Source of the DNA: Synechococcus sp. BO 8801 | Lineage (GTDB): Bacteria > Cyanobacteriota > Cyanobacteriia > PCC-6307 > Cyanobiaceae | Direction of reading: 5' to 3' | Length of the DNA: 64,000 nt | Assembly (NCBI RefSeq): GCF_002252675.1 | Contig: NZ_NQKY01000008.1 | Span: forward strand, 77,841-141,840 | Shown here: positions 25,608 through 34,306 of the stretch, piece after piece | How positions within the stretch are numbered: position 1 is the stretch's first letter | Layout: each line of letters starts with the position of its first letter | Notes under the pieces: generated by a model | Seen by the model: only the letters and a program-made list of their open reading frames with translations | Told to the model about the DNA's origin: nothing | Databases searched by the model: none | Program-made: the position numbers and the translations under genes

Positions 25608-26342
25608 TCAGACGCAGTCGTTGCCGTCGAGGCGGCCATCCCATCCTGTGAGGCGCCAGAGGGAGGCGCGCAGCTGGTCGCGCCGGAGGCGAAACTCGGA
25701 TTCGGGCCGCAGATCACCGGTCTCGGCTTCGGAGCCGACCACCCGCCAACCGGTGCCGGCATAGACGATCCGGGCGATCGCCAGGGTGCGCTCCATGTGG
25801 GTCGGGGCGGTCACGATCGTGACCTGGCCGGGTTTCGGCCACGTCTCCAGCAGCTTGGCCAGATGGGTGACCAGGCCCACCGTGTCGCAGGCCGGCAGCA
25901 GTCGCACGATCCTGGAGGTGTCCTTTGGCCAGAGCTGGCGATCCTTCAGGTGGTTGGTGGTGATGGCCTGGTACTCGGCGTTGCCCTGGAGCACCAGATA
26001 AGCGCCCGGCCGGTCCCGCCAGAGCAGCATGGCGGACTGGCTGCGCCAGGGATCCTCGATGAAGGCGGAGATGACGTCCGGGCCCGTGGCGGGGGCCTTC
26101 GGGACGTTCGTGACGGCCTGCCGCGACGGCCGGGGGGAGGCGCCCCGTGTCCCCTGCCAGGCGGGAGCGAAGAACCAGGCGAGGCCGCCGGCGACACCCA
26201 GGGCCAGGACCCCCAGCCGGGTCTTCCGGTTCCACCAGAGCCGCTGCAGCAGGGAGCCCTCCCGCTGCCGCGGCTTTTTCCTGCGGACCCGTTGCCGCCG
26301 CGGTTCCCGGTCGTCCCCAGGTGGCCTCTCCTCCTCGGGCAA
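25608..26342 (-). CDS. YdcF/DUF218-family membrane protein
   Basis: The protein is about 244 residues with a basic cytoplasmic N-terminus, one membrane segment (TRLGVLALGVAGGLAWFF, residues about 41-58) and an extracytoplasmic domain. Its motifs resemble YdcF/SanA/ElyC proteins (DTSRIVRLLPACDTVG, TIVTAPTHMERTLAIAR, WRVVGSEAET). Such proteins recur in exopolysaccharide and exosortase loci, but their biochemical role is not settled. The only usable start is TTG at 26342; no ATG or GTG lies before the membrane segment. Confidence 0.7.
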   Translation of the reverse strand: MPEEERPPGDDREPRRQRVRRKKPRQREGSLLQRLWWNRKTRLGVLALGVAGGLAWFFAPAWQGTRGASPRPSRQAVTNVPKAPATGPDVISAFIEDPWRSQSAMLLWRDRPGAYLVLQGNAEYQAITTNHLKDRQLWPKDTSRIVRLLPACDTVGLVTHLAKLLETWPKPGQVTIVTAPTHMERTLAIARIVYAGTGWRVVGSEAETGDLRPESEFRLRRDQLRASLWRLTGWDGRLDGNDCV

Positions 26343-26370
26343 GGGAATCGCTGCGCAGGCCTGGCCAAGC

Positions 26371-27249
26371 TTATCGGTCCCGTCTGGGGGGTCTCGGCCC
26401 CTGTCCGGCCCCGGGCCGGCGACTCCAGAGCCGCCGGACGTAGCGCAGGCCGAAGGGGAGCCCCCAGAGCCACCCGAAGGACCGGCGATAGGCCAGGGCG
26501 ACCTCCTGAAGCCGCCGGCCGGTCTGCTGGCCGCTGGCCCCCGCTACCCCCATGTGGACCAGTTCCAGATCCAGGCCCTTGGCGGTCAGGTCCCGGCTGG
26601 TGCTGAGGCGCAGGAAGTAGTCGAGGTCGGCGGAGAGCCGGAAGGGTTCGGCGTAATGGTCGAGGCGCCGCCGGGCCCCGGGGCCGATCAGGGTGGCCTG
26701 GTGGGGAGGGGTGGACCCCAGGAACAGGCTGAGGCGGAAGGCCCTGCAGCTGGAGAAGGCGGTGCGCCGTCCCAGCCGCGTGGCCCCGTCCGGCCCCTTG
26801 CCCGCATAGCGGCCGCTGCAGACCACCAGATCCGGCGGCTGAACCCCGCGGGGCCCCCGCTGCGTCGCCTCCATGGCCTCCTCGAGCACGGTGCGGGAGG
26901 GCGCCCAGTCGTCACTGCCCCAGAACAGCAGCCAGTCCTCCGGGGGCGCTTCCCGGAAGCCCTGGTTCATGGCCCCGAAGATGCCGGGGAGCGCCGGATC
27001 CTGGGGTTGCCAGCGGAAGCGGTGGTCCCGGTGGCAGAGGGCCTCCAGCCAGGCCCGGTGCTCCGCTCCGCTGGGCCCGTCGATGAACAGCACCTTCCAG
27101 TGGGGCCAGCTCTGGCGCTGCAGGGAGTTCACCAGCCGCGGCAGCAACTGGTGGGAATCGAGGGTGGGAACGATCAGGCTGAGCCCGGTGGCGGCGCCGT
27201 CGGGCGGCGTGGCGCCGGTGGCGGGGCCGGGTGGCGGTGTGGCGCTCAC
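26371..27249 (-). CDS. Family 2 glycosyltransferase
   Basis: A 292-residue GT-A transferase that starts LSLIVPTLDSHQLLPRLVNS after a low-complexity N-terminus. Motifs are VLFIDGPSG, IFGAMNQGF, LLFWGSDDWAP (metal-binding Asp pair) and a histidine-containing acceptor region (STPPHQATLIG). The WaaE/WcaA-like arrangement fits transferases that add one sugar to a lipid-linked unit. The GTG start at 27249 overlaps the carbamoyltransferase stop (GTGA). The frame upstream of that is a shadow. Confidence 0.87.
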   Translation of the reverse strand: MSATPPPGPATGATPPDGAATGLSLIVPTLDSHQLLPRLVNSLQRQSWPHWKVLFIDGPSGAEHRAWLEALCHRDHRFRWQPQDPALPGIFGAMNQGFREAPPEDWLLFWGSDDWAPSRTVLEEAMEATQRGPRGVQPPDLVVCSGRYAGKGPDGATRLGRRTAFSSCRAFRLSLFLGSTPPHQATLIGPGARRRLDHYAEPFRLSADLDYFLRLSTSRDLTAKGLDLELVHMGVAGASGQQTGRRLQEVALAYRRSFGWLWGLPFGLRYVRRLWSRRPGAGQGPRPPRRDR

Positions 27250-28997
27250 CCCTGCCGGCGGATCAGCACGTCGCCGAGCACGAGCAGGTCCATGCGGGTG
27301 CGCAGGAAGCAGTCGAGGGCCTGGGCGGGGGTGCAGACGATCGGTTCGTTCTCGTTGAACGAGGTGTTGAGCACCATCGGTACGCCCGTGAGGTCGGCGA
27401 AGGCTCGGATCAGGCGGTAGTAGCGGCCGTTGTCGGCGGCATTGACGGTCTGGAGCCGCCCGCTGCCGTCCACGTGGGTGACGGCCGGGATGCGGGGGCG
27501 CTGCTCCTCCCGGATCGGGTACACCTGCATCATGAAAGGGACCTCCCCGTCGAGGCTGAACCATTCGCCCACTGCCTCGGCCAGCACCGAAGGGGCGAAG
27601 GGGCGGAACGATTCCCGGCGCTTGATCTTCAGGTTGAGGATGTCCTTCATGTCGGCGCGGCGCGGGTCCCCGAGGATCGAGCGGTGCCCCAGCGCCCTGG
27701 GTCCCCATTCCATGCGGCCGTCGAACCAGCCGATCACCAGCCCCTCGGCGATCGCCGCGGCCACCTGCTCGCACAGGACCCCCTCCTCCGGCCGCTCCAT
27801 GCTGCATCCGGCCTGCTCCAGGGCTGTGCGGGTGTCCGCTCTGGCCAGCAGTTCCTCCACTTCACCGGGGGCCGGCTGACTGCCCAGGTAGGCATGGCGC
27901 ATCGGCGTGGAACGGGGCTGGCCCAGGCCGTGCCAGACCTCAAGGGCGGCGCCGAGGGCTCCCCCCGCATCGCCGGCGGCCGCCTGGACGTAGACGCGCC
28001 GGAAGGGGGTGGCCAGGGTCACCTTGCCGTTGGCCACCGAGTTGGCGCCGCAGCCCCCGGCGATGCAGAGCTGGTCGCTGGGGTGGTTTCGGTGCAGGGC
28101 CCGGAGCAGGTGGAAGAAGGCCTCCTCATACATCGCCTGGGCCGAGCGGGCGATGTCCATGTGGTGCTGCTCCAGCGGCTGATCCGCGCGGCGGGCGGGG
28201 CCGAGCAGGGCTTCCAGCTCCGGACTCCAGTGGCTGCCCACCACTGGGGCGCCGTTGCTCCATTGGTGCGGCAGCTTCTGGGTGGCATGGAGGAAGTAGC
28301 GCAGATCCAGGCGGTAGGTGCCGTCGTCCTGCAGCCGCACGATGCGGCGCATCGCCTCCATCCGGGTGGGCTGGCCGTAGGGCGCCAGTCCCATCACCTT
28401 GTATTCGTCGCCGTAGTTGGGGAAGCCCAGGTACTGGGTGATGGCCGTGTAGAAGGCGCCCAGGGAATGGGGGAACCAGATCTGGCCATCGAGGCTGAGC
28501 TGGTTCCCCTGGCCATACCCCCAGGCACCGCTGGCGAAGTCACCGAAGCCGTCCACCGAGATCACCGCCGCCTCCTCGAAGGGGGAGGCGAAGAAGGCCG
28601 AGGCCAGGTGGGCCCGGTGGTGCTCCACGAAGTGCAGCTGGGCCCTGATCGCCGCCCCGGGGAAGGCCTGGGCCAGCTGCTGGCCCAGATCGGCCCGTTC
28701 CCGCTTGTTGCGCCAGCGGGCGACCAGGAAGCGGGGATCGGGACGGTGCCCCAGGGTGTAGGCCACCTTGCGCCAGCGGTGGGCCCCCGGCTGGGAATTG
28801 ATGGCGACGTGGTCGAGGTCGGCGGGGCCCACGCCGGCATCGGCCAGGCACCAGGCGATGGCCTCCGATGGGAACCCGGCCCAGTGCTTGATGCGGCGGA
28901 AGCGCTCCTCCTCGGCGGCGGCGACGATCACCCCATCCCGCACCAGGGCGGCGGCCGCATCGGCGTGGAAGGCATTGATGCCCAGGATGAGCGTCAT
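27246..28997 (-). CDS. NodU/CmcH-family carbamoyltransferase
   Basis: The 583-residue enzyme begins LILGINAFHADAAAALV and contains AAAEEERFRRIKH, the HHRAHLASAFFAS histidine motif, ISVDGFGDFASG, AGGCGANSVANGKV, and the C-terminal YrdC-like part with GRMEWGPRALGHRSIL and SFRPFAPSVL. Members use carbamoyl phosphate and ATP to carbamoylate sugar or antibiotic hydroxyls. In this locus the likely target is a surface-glycan sugar; that is inference. ATG 28997 is chosen. The 294-bp gap upstream carries a tandem repeat. Confidence 0.93.
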   Translation of the reverse strand: MTLILGINAFHADAAAALVRDGVIVAAAEEERFRRIKHWAGFPSEAIAWCLADAGVGPADLDHVAINSQPGAHRWRKVAYTLGHRPDPRFLVARWRNKRERADLGQQLAQAFPGAAIRAQLHFVEHHRAHLASAFFASPFEEAAVISVDGFGDFASGAWGYGQGNQLSLDGQIWFPHSLGAFYTAITQYLGFPNYGDEYKVMGLAPYGQPTRMEAMRRIVRLQDDGTYRLDLRYFLHATQKLPHQWSNGAPVVGSHWSPELEALLGPARRADQPLEQHHMDIARSAQAMYEEAFFHLLRALHRNHPSDQLCIAGGCGANSVANGKVTLATPFRRVYVQAAAGDAGGALGAALEVWHGLGQPRSTPMRHAYLGSQPAPGEVEELLARADTRTALEQAGCSMERPEEGVLCEQVAAAIAEGLVIGWFDGRMEWGPRALGHRSILGDPRRADMKDILNLKIKRRESFRPFAPSVLAEAVGEWFSLDGEVPFMMQVYPIREEQRPRIPAVTHVDGSGRLQTVNAADNGRYYRLIRAFADLTGVPMVLNTSFNENEPIVCTPAQALDCFLRTRMDLLVLGDVLIRRQG

Positions 28998-29149
28998 GGA
29001 GCTGCGGAACCGGATGGCGGGTGGAGGACGGTCTGGAGGGGAGCGGTCCCGCAATGGGGGGTGGGCGGAACCCTGTCCGGGCCAGAGGCGCTGGGGCCGT
29101 CCCGATGGTTCCCACCACCCGGTCGGCCTCGACATCCCCGGTCGGACGG

Positions 29150-29183
29150 CCGGATCAAGGGATGGACCGGATCAAGGGATGGA
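29150..29183. repeat. Perfect 17-bp tandem duplication upstream of the carbamoyltransferase gene
   Basis: The unit ccggatcaagggatgga occurs at 29150-29166 and again at 29167-29183. It lies in the 294-bp non-coding gap (28998-29291) between the asparagine synthetase and the carbamoyltransferase gene. The gap otherwise holds nothing I can name. The duplication may be a regulator site or a recent slippage event. Confidence 0.85.
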
Positions 29184-29291
29184 GATGGGCAGCGGATGAA
29201 ACCGCGGAGACGAGGTCCGCCGGCGGCGGGATTCTAGGCGACCTTTCCGAAGCCATCCCTGACATCGCCGCCGGCCACGCCGGGAACCGGC

Positions 29292-31139
29292 TCACGGGCG
29301 GGGCGCCGGCGAGAGGCTGAGGCCGAGGTGCACCTCCAGCCAGTGCTGGAGGACCATCAGGCTCCAGCGCCGGTACCAGGGCGCCAGATCGATCCCCCGG
29401 GGTGTCGAGGGCAGCCGCAGGGCCAGGGGCGAGGCCGGGTCGTCCAGCCACAGCTGGAACGGGAAGCGGAACCCCTGCTTGGGGCGGTTCAGGAACCAGT
29501 CGGGCAGTTCCGGCACGCTGCGGGCCAGCAGTTGTTTGCCCTCCGCCAGCCGCAGGGCGGCGGGGATCGGGGCCAGCCGGCGCTGCAGCTGGGCATCCAC
29601 CAGGGGCAGGCGCAGCTCCAGCCCGGCGGCCATCGCCATCACGTCGCTGTCCGGCAGCAGCTGGTTGCGCAGGTAGCGGCTGCCCTCCAGCCAGGCGACC
29701 CCCTCGCGGCCCCCCGGCGCAACGCCGCCGTCGCCAAGGCTGTTCCCGATCCCGCCGCGACCCGCCGTCGGCACCGCGGCAGCGGGCTCGGGACGGAGCC
29801 CCCAGTGCGCCAGCAGACGCTGGGTTTCGGAGGGGGAGAACAGCCCCCGGAAGCAGCCGTAGGCCTCCGCCAGGGAGGCGGGCGCTTCCAGGAGTCCGCT
29901 GATCCGCTGCAGTCGGGCGCCACGCCCCTGGGGCAGCCGCTGCAGCAGCCACGCCGCCGGCGGCCCGGCGGGGCCGATCAGGCTCCGCCAGCGCCGCAGT
30001 TTCGGCACCATCCGGAAGCTGGGGTAGCCACCGAACAGCTCATCCCCGCCGAGCCCGGAGAGGGCCACCTTCAGCCCGTGCTCCGTGGCCAGCCGGGCCA
30101 CGCACCAGGTGTTGTACCCGTCGATGGAGGGCTGGTCCTGGCTGGCCAGGAAGGCCGGCAGCCACTGGCGGGCCTGGTCGGCCGTGAGGTTCAGGGGCGT
30201 GTGATGGGCGCCGAAGTGGGCGGCGATGCGGGCCGCCGGCCCGGATTCATCGAAGCCGCCGGCGCCCGGCGTCGCGAAGCCGATCGTGAAGGTGTGCAGG
30301 CCCCGGGGGGCGAGCGCCAGCAGGGAGGCGGAATCGAGCCCGGCGCTGAGGAACAGCCCCACCGGCACATCGCTGACCATGTGGGCCGCCACCGAATCCT
30401 CGAGGGCCGAGCGGGTGAGGGCCACCGCCTCGGCCGCCGTCATGGCGCCGGCGCCGGTGGCGCCCACAAGGCTCTCGGGCAGGGCCCCCCAGGGCTGCAC
30501 CGTCAGCCGACCCTGGCGCCAGGTGGCGGCGTGGCCGCAGGGAAGGCGCTGCACCCCCGCCACCAGGGTGTCGGGCTCGCTCACCGATCCGGTGGCCAGG
30601 TAGCGCCCCAGGGCCTGGCGGTTCAGGCTCGGCGGCTGGCCGTCGGCCGCCAGCAGGGCCCGCAGCTCCGAGGCGAAGGCGAGGCTGCCCCCCGGGCCGC
30701 TGCGCAGATAGAGGGGCTTGATGCCGTGGGGATCGCGGGCGAGCAGGGCGCTGCGCTCCCGGGTGTCGTAGAGGCAGAAGGCGAACATGCCCCGCAGCGC
30801 CCCCAGCCCGTCCAGGCCCCGGCTGACCAGCCAGGCCAGCAGCACCTCCGTGTCGCCGCTGCCCCGGAAGCGCTGCCCCTCCGCCTCGAGCCGGCGCCGC
30901 AGCTCGGCATGGTTGTAGATCTCGCCGTTGAACACCAGCTGCCAGCGGCCGCAGGCGGAGGCCATCGGCTGGTGGCCCAGGGGGGAGAGATCCAGGATCG
31001 CCAGGCGCCGGTGCACCAGGCAGGCCCCGGCGTCCTGCCAGACGCCGGCATCATCCGGGCCCCGGTGGGCGAGACGCGGGCCGACCCGGGCGGCGAAGTC
31101 GCCCGGGTCCCTGCCCAGCTGGCCCGCGATGCCGCACAT
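29292..31139 (-). CDS. asnB: Glutamine-hydrolysing asparagine synthetase type protein
   Basis: The 615-residue protein keeps the N-terminal glutaminase nucleophile (MCGIAGQLG, Cys2), the RLAHRGPDD and FNGEIYNHAEL motifs, and the C-terminal synthetase with FLSAGLDSASLLAL as its ATP pyrophosphatase loop and LSGLGGDELFGGY. It is set among glycosyltransferases, so it may transfer ammonia to a sugar acid or other glycan carboxylate rather than make free asparagine. A low-complexity insertion near residues 470-505 is unusual. ATG 31139 is fixed by the need for Cys at residue 2. Confidence 0.9.
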   Translation of the reverse strand: MCGIAGQLGRDPGDFAARVGPRLAHRGPDDAGVWQDAGACLVHRRLAILDLSPLGHQPMASACGRWQLVFNGEIYNHAELRRRLEAEGQRFRGSGDTEVLLAWLVSRGLDGLGALRGMFAFCLYDTRERSALLARDPHGIKPLYLRSGPGGSLAFASELRALLAADGQPPSLNRQALGRYLATGSVSEPDTLVAGVQRLPCGHAATWRQGRLTVQPWGALPESLVGATGAGAMTAAEAVALTRSALEDSVAAHMVSDVPVGLFLSAGLDSASLLALAPRGLHTFTIGFATPGAGGFDESGPAARIAAHFGAHHTPLNLTADQARQWLPAFLASQDQPSIDGYNTWCVARLATEHGLKVALSGLGGDELFGGYPSFRMVPKLRRWRSLIGPAGPPAAWLLQRLPQGRGARLQRISGLLEAPASLAEAYGCFRGLFSPSETQRLLAHWGLRPEPAAAVPTAGRGGIGNSLGDGGVAPGGREGVAWLEGSRYLRNQLLPDSDVMAMAAGLELRLPLVDAQLQRRLAPIPAALRLAEGKQLLARSVPELPDWFLNRPKQGFRFPFQLWLDDPASPLALRLPSTPRGIDLAPWYRRWSLMVLQHWLEVHLGLSLSPAPRP

Positions 31140-31144
31140 CGGCC

Positions 31145-32365
31145 CTAGGCCTCCCGCAGGGTGGGGATCCGGCCGGGGGGGGCAATCGCCTCCAGGTGGG
31201 CGAGGAAAGTCCGCCGGGCCGCCTGGGGGCTCGCCTGCTCCCGCACCCACGTGAGAGCGCCGGTGGAGAGGCGTTTGCGCCGGTCCCGGTCGGCGCCGAT
31301 CGCCGCGATCGCCGCCGCCATGGCGGCGGGATCACTGGCCACCAGCTGGCCGGTGCGGTCGTCGATCACGTAGTCCTCCGGGCCGCCGCAGCGGGTGCTG
31401 ACGACCGGAACGCCGCAGGCCATCGCCTCCAGGGCCGCGATGCACAGCCCTTCCTGGTGGGAGGGGATCACGAACACATCCAGGGTCTGCAGCAGCTCCG
31501 CCAGGGCGGCGGGGCCCAGAGAGGGGAGGCAGCGCACCCGCTCGGCCAGTCCCATCGCCACCAGGGGGCCGCGCAGGCGATCGACGTCCTGTTCGCCGGC
31601 CAGCACGAGTTCGACGGGGTGGCCGGCGGCGACGAGGCGGGCCACGGCCTCCAGCAGCAGGGTGATGTGCTTGCGGGGATCGCCGTAGCGCCCGGCGAAG
31701 CCGACGCGCCAGGGCACCACCCGTTCGGGGGCGGGACGGAAGACGGCGGGATTGACCGGCATCCGCATCACGCCGTCCATGGGGCGGTGGGCCAGCGCCT
31801 CCAGGGCCCTGGCCGTGTAGCCGCTCAACGCCAGGATCCGCCCGCGGGGGGCCCGCAGCACCTGGCGCTCCAGCCGCTGCAGCACCGGTCCGTTGAGCAT
31901 CCGGTCGAGCAGCCGCCGGGGCCGGGAGAAGCCCCTGACGCGGTCGACGCGATCCTCCTTCCAGGGGGTGGCCACCCAGGCCAGGAAGGGAATCCCCAGG
32001 CGGGCGAAGGGGGTGGCGCAGAGGGGATTCCCCGTCACCGAAAGGTGCAGGTCGCAGCCGGCCACCAGCTCCCGCCAGGCCCGCCGCGGCAGGTAGTGGG
32101 TGAACTCCAGCTCCGGCAGCCAGGCCCCCAGGCCATGGCCCTCATGGTCGCCGTAGACGCGGCGCTGCATCTGGCCCGGCTTTCGGCCGCTGGGGACCGC
32201 ATGCAGCGGCACCGACAGACGCGGATGGGCGCTCCAGGGGGCATACCAGGCGAAGACGGGCTCGATGTCGAGCTCCTCGAGCATCCGGGTGACCGCGGTG
32301 GTCATGGCGGGCACGCCGCCGTCCACCGGTTCGATGGTGCTGACCAGGGCACGGGGCCGCCTCAT
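31145..32365 (-). CDS. Family 4 glycosyltransferase
   Basis: A 406-residue GT-B transferase. The N-terminal half begins ALVSTIEPVDGGVPAMTTA. The C-terminal nucleotide-sugar half shows WRVGFAGRYGDPRKHITLLL, VELVLAGEQD and the family 4 E-x7-E motif within PSHQEGLCIAALEAMACGVP. It overlaps the upstream epimerase gene (ATGA) and lies five bases before asnB. The acceptor and donor are not predictable. Confidence 0.9.
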   Translation of the reverse strand: MRRPRALVSTIEPVDGGVPAMTTAVTRMLEELDIEPVFAWYAPWSAHPRLSVPLHAVPSGRKPGQMQRRVYGDHEGHGLGAWLPELEFTHYLPRRAWRELVAGCDLHLSVTGNPLCATPFARLGIPFLAWVATPWKEDRVDRVRGFSRPRRLLDRMLNGPVLQRLERQVLRAPRGRILALSGYTARALEALAHRPMDGVMRMPVNPAVFRPAPERVVPWRVGFAGRYGDPRKHITLLLEAVARLVAAGHPVELVLAGEQDVDRLRGPLVAMGLAERVRCLPSLGPAALAELLQTLDVFVIPSHQEGLCIAALEAMACGVPVVSTRCGGPEDYVIDDRTGQLVASDPAAMAAAIAAIGADRDRRKRLSTGALTWVREQASPQAARRTFLAHLEAIAPPGRIPTLREA

Positions 32366-33396
32366 TGCCTGAGCCAGCCGAACAGATCGCGGTTGTCGCG
32401 GACCCAGCGGATCAGGTGGCGCACGCCGGCATCGACGCTGATCTCCGGCGTCCAGCCCAGCTGCTCGGCGGCCTTGCTGACGTCACAGATGAACACCGGC
32501 TGGTCGCCGGGGCGGGACTGGCCGCTGAGGGGGGAGAGCGTGATGGCCAGCTCCTCCTCCAGGAAGCGCAGCAGATCCCGCAGGCAGAGGGTGTTGACGG
32601 GGCCGCCGCCGATGTTGAAGGCCTGGCCGCTGATGCGGTCGCGGCTGTGCCACGCGGCTTCGTAGGCCCGGGCCAGGTCGCGCACATCGAGCACGTCCCG
32701 GGTCTGCCAGCCGTCGCCGTAGAGGGTGATCGGCCGTTCCAGCAGGGCGGCGATGCTGAACCAGGCCACCCAGCCCTGGTCCTCGATGCCGAACTGGCGG
32801 GTGCCGTAGATGCAGGACTGGCGGAAGGCGCAGGTGTGCAGGTCGTAGATGCGGGCGTAGTCGATCGTGTACTGGTCGGCGACCCCCTTGGAGCAGCCGT
32901 AGGGGGAGTGGAAATCCAGGGGCTGGGTTTCCGGCACGCCGGAGGGGAGATCGCGGAAGCGATAGCCGTGGGGGGTCATCTCCACCGGCACCGATTCCAT
33001 GCCGCCGTAGACCTTGTTGGTGGAGGCATAGAGCACGAAACTCTCGGGCGAATGGAGCCGCACGGCCTCCATCACGTTGAACGTGCCCAGGGCGTTGATC
33101 TCGAAATCCTCCCGGGGGTTGGTGTAGGAGGTGGTCACCGCCACCTGGGCCGCCAGGTGCAGCAACATGGATGGCCGGACGGCGGCCACCACCTCGGCGA
33201 GGGCGTCCGCCTGGCGGATGTCGACCCGGTGGAAGGCAATGGCGGGATGCTGATCGAGCAGCCAGCGGAGGTTGTCCTCGGTGCCCCGGCGGGAGAGGTT
33301 GTCGAGGATCGCCACCTCCCACCCCAGGGAAGCGAAGTGCTGGGCGGCGTTGACGCCGATGAAACCGGCGCCGCCGGTGATCAGGATCGAGGGCAT
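32362..33396 (-). CDS. RfbE-like CDP-sugar 2-epimerase / extended SDR
   Basis: The 344-residue enzyme starts ILITGGAGFIGVNAAQHF, with the catalytic YASTNKVYGG segment and a YGCSKGVADQY Tyr-x3-Lys motif. CAFRQSCIYGTRQFG and IEDQGWVAWF are typical of CDP-paratose 2-epimerase (tyvelose synthesis) and its relatives. Other CDP-dideoxyhexose genes are absent from the window, so the actual substrate may differ. It overlaps the downstream transferase (ATGA). A 106-bp gap separates it from the upstream GT2 gene. Confidence 0.87.
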   Translation of the reverse strand: MPSILITGGAGFIGVNAAQHFASLGWEVAILDNLSRRGTEDNLRWLLDQHPAIAFHRVDIRQADALAEVVAAVRPSMLLHLAAQVAVTTSYTNPREDFEINALGTFNVMEAVRLHSPESFVLYASTNKVYGGMESVPVEMTPHGYRFRDLPSGVPETQPLDFHSPYGCSKGVADQYTIDYARIYDLHTCAFRQSCIYGTRQFGIEDQGWVAWFSIAALLERPITLYGDGWQTRDVLDVRDLARAYEAAWHSRDRISGQAFNIGGGPVNTLCLRDLLRFLEEELAITLSPLSGQSRPGDQPVFICDVSKAAEQLGWTPEISVDAGVRHLIRWVRDNRDLFGWLRQ

Positions 33397-33502
33397 CGAG
33401 AAGAGCGAGACGGGGGGATCGACGGGTGACTCGAAGCGGGCAGACCGGCGGTCAGGGCGGACCTTAGGGCAACCTCCAGATCCTGCAGGGTCCTGTGGGC
33501 AT

Positions 33503-34306
33503 TCAAGGGGGAGTCGAGAGGCTGCAGCGGCCCTCCAGGAGCATCAGATGGAGCAGCAGTTCGGCATACATGCGCTGCTGGGCGTAGGCCCAGCCGCGCC
33601 AGCCCTCCAGCACCCCCCCCTTCCAGACCAGGCAGAACAGCAGAGCCGCGAAGGGGGCCAGGGGGGTGTGCTTCCGCAGCCGATCCGCCAGGGACAGCTG
33701 GCGCCAGGGGGTGGTCCGCAGCTTGGCCGCCTCGATCGCCAGGTAGGAGCCCTGGGAGGCCAGCCAGCGCTGCAGGGGCTTGCGGTCGTCGTGGAAGATC
33801 GGCTGCCGCAGCCGTCCCACGGGTCCCGACAGGACGATGCGGTGGCCGTGGCCGTCGTTGCGGTAGCGGCCCAGGCCACGGCGATAGAGGCTGGTGCGCG
33901 GGGGCAGCATGCCGCTGCGCAGGGGCCGGCCGCCGATGCAGTAGCGGAACGGGATGGCATAGCCGGCCATCGCGGTGGCGGCCGGATCCCTGATCACCGC
34001 CTGGATTTCGGCGGCCAGCGGCGGCGGGATCAGGTAGTCCGCATCCAGGCTCAGCACCCAGGGGGAACTGATCTGGTCGAGGCCGAAGTTGCACTGGTCG
34101 GCGAAGCTGTCGAACGGCCGGTGCAGCACCCGGACGGACCCATGGCCGGCGAGGATCGTGAGGGTGGCGTCGCTGCTGCCGCTGTCGATCACCAGGATGG
34201 AATCCAGCCAGCCCAGATGGTCGAGGGTGCGGCCGATGTTGGCCTCTTCGTTGTGGGTGAGGATCAGGGCGGTGAGGAGCGCGGCAGGGGGCTCGGACAG
34301 ACTCAT
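33503..34306 (-). CDS. WaaE/KdtX-like family 2 glycosyltransferase
   Basis: A 267-residue GT-A transferase with LTALILTHNEEANIGRTLDH, ILVIDSGSSD, FADQCNFGLDQ and VLSLDADYLIPP. A conserved arginine/histidine segment (YRNDGHGHRIVLSG) and a C-terminal membrane-associated helix follow (LAPFAALLFCLVWKGG). This layout is close to WaaE-like heptosyl- or glucosyltransferases that act on lipid-linked cores. ATG 34306 overlaps the stop of the polymerase gene (ATGA). Confidence 0.9.
   Translation of the reverse strand: MSLSEPPAALLTALILTHNEEANIGRTLDHLGWLDSILVIDSGSSDATLTILAGHGSVRVLHRPFDSFADQCNFGLDQISSPWVLSLDADYLIPPPLAAEIQAVIRDPAATAMAGYAIPFRYCIGGRPLRSGMLPPRTSLYRRGLGRYRNDGHGHRIVLSGPVGRLRQPIFHDDRKPLQRWLASQGSYLAIEAAKLRTTPWRQLSLADRLRKHTPLAPFAALLFCLVWKGGVLEGWRGWAYAQQRMYAELLLHLMLLEGRCSLSTPP

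Noticed and set aside
26371..27807. A longer minus-strand frame that would fuse the GT2 protein to 185 extra residues
   Set aside because: The upstream part reads in the wrong frame of the carbamoyltransferase gene and is Arg/Gly-rich; GTG 27249 with a GTGA overlap is the better start.
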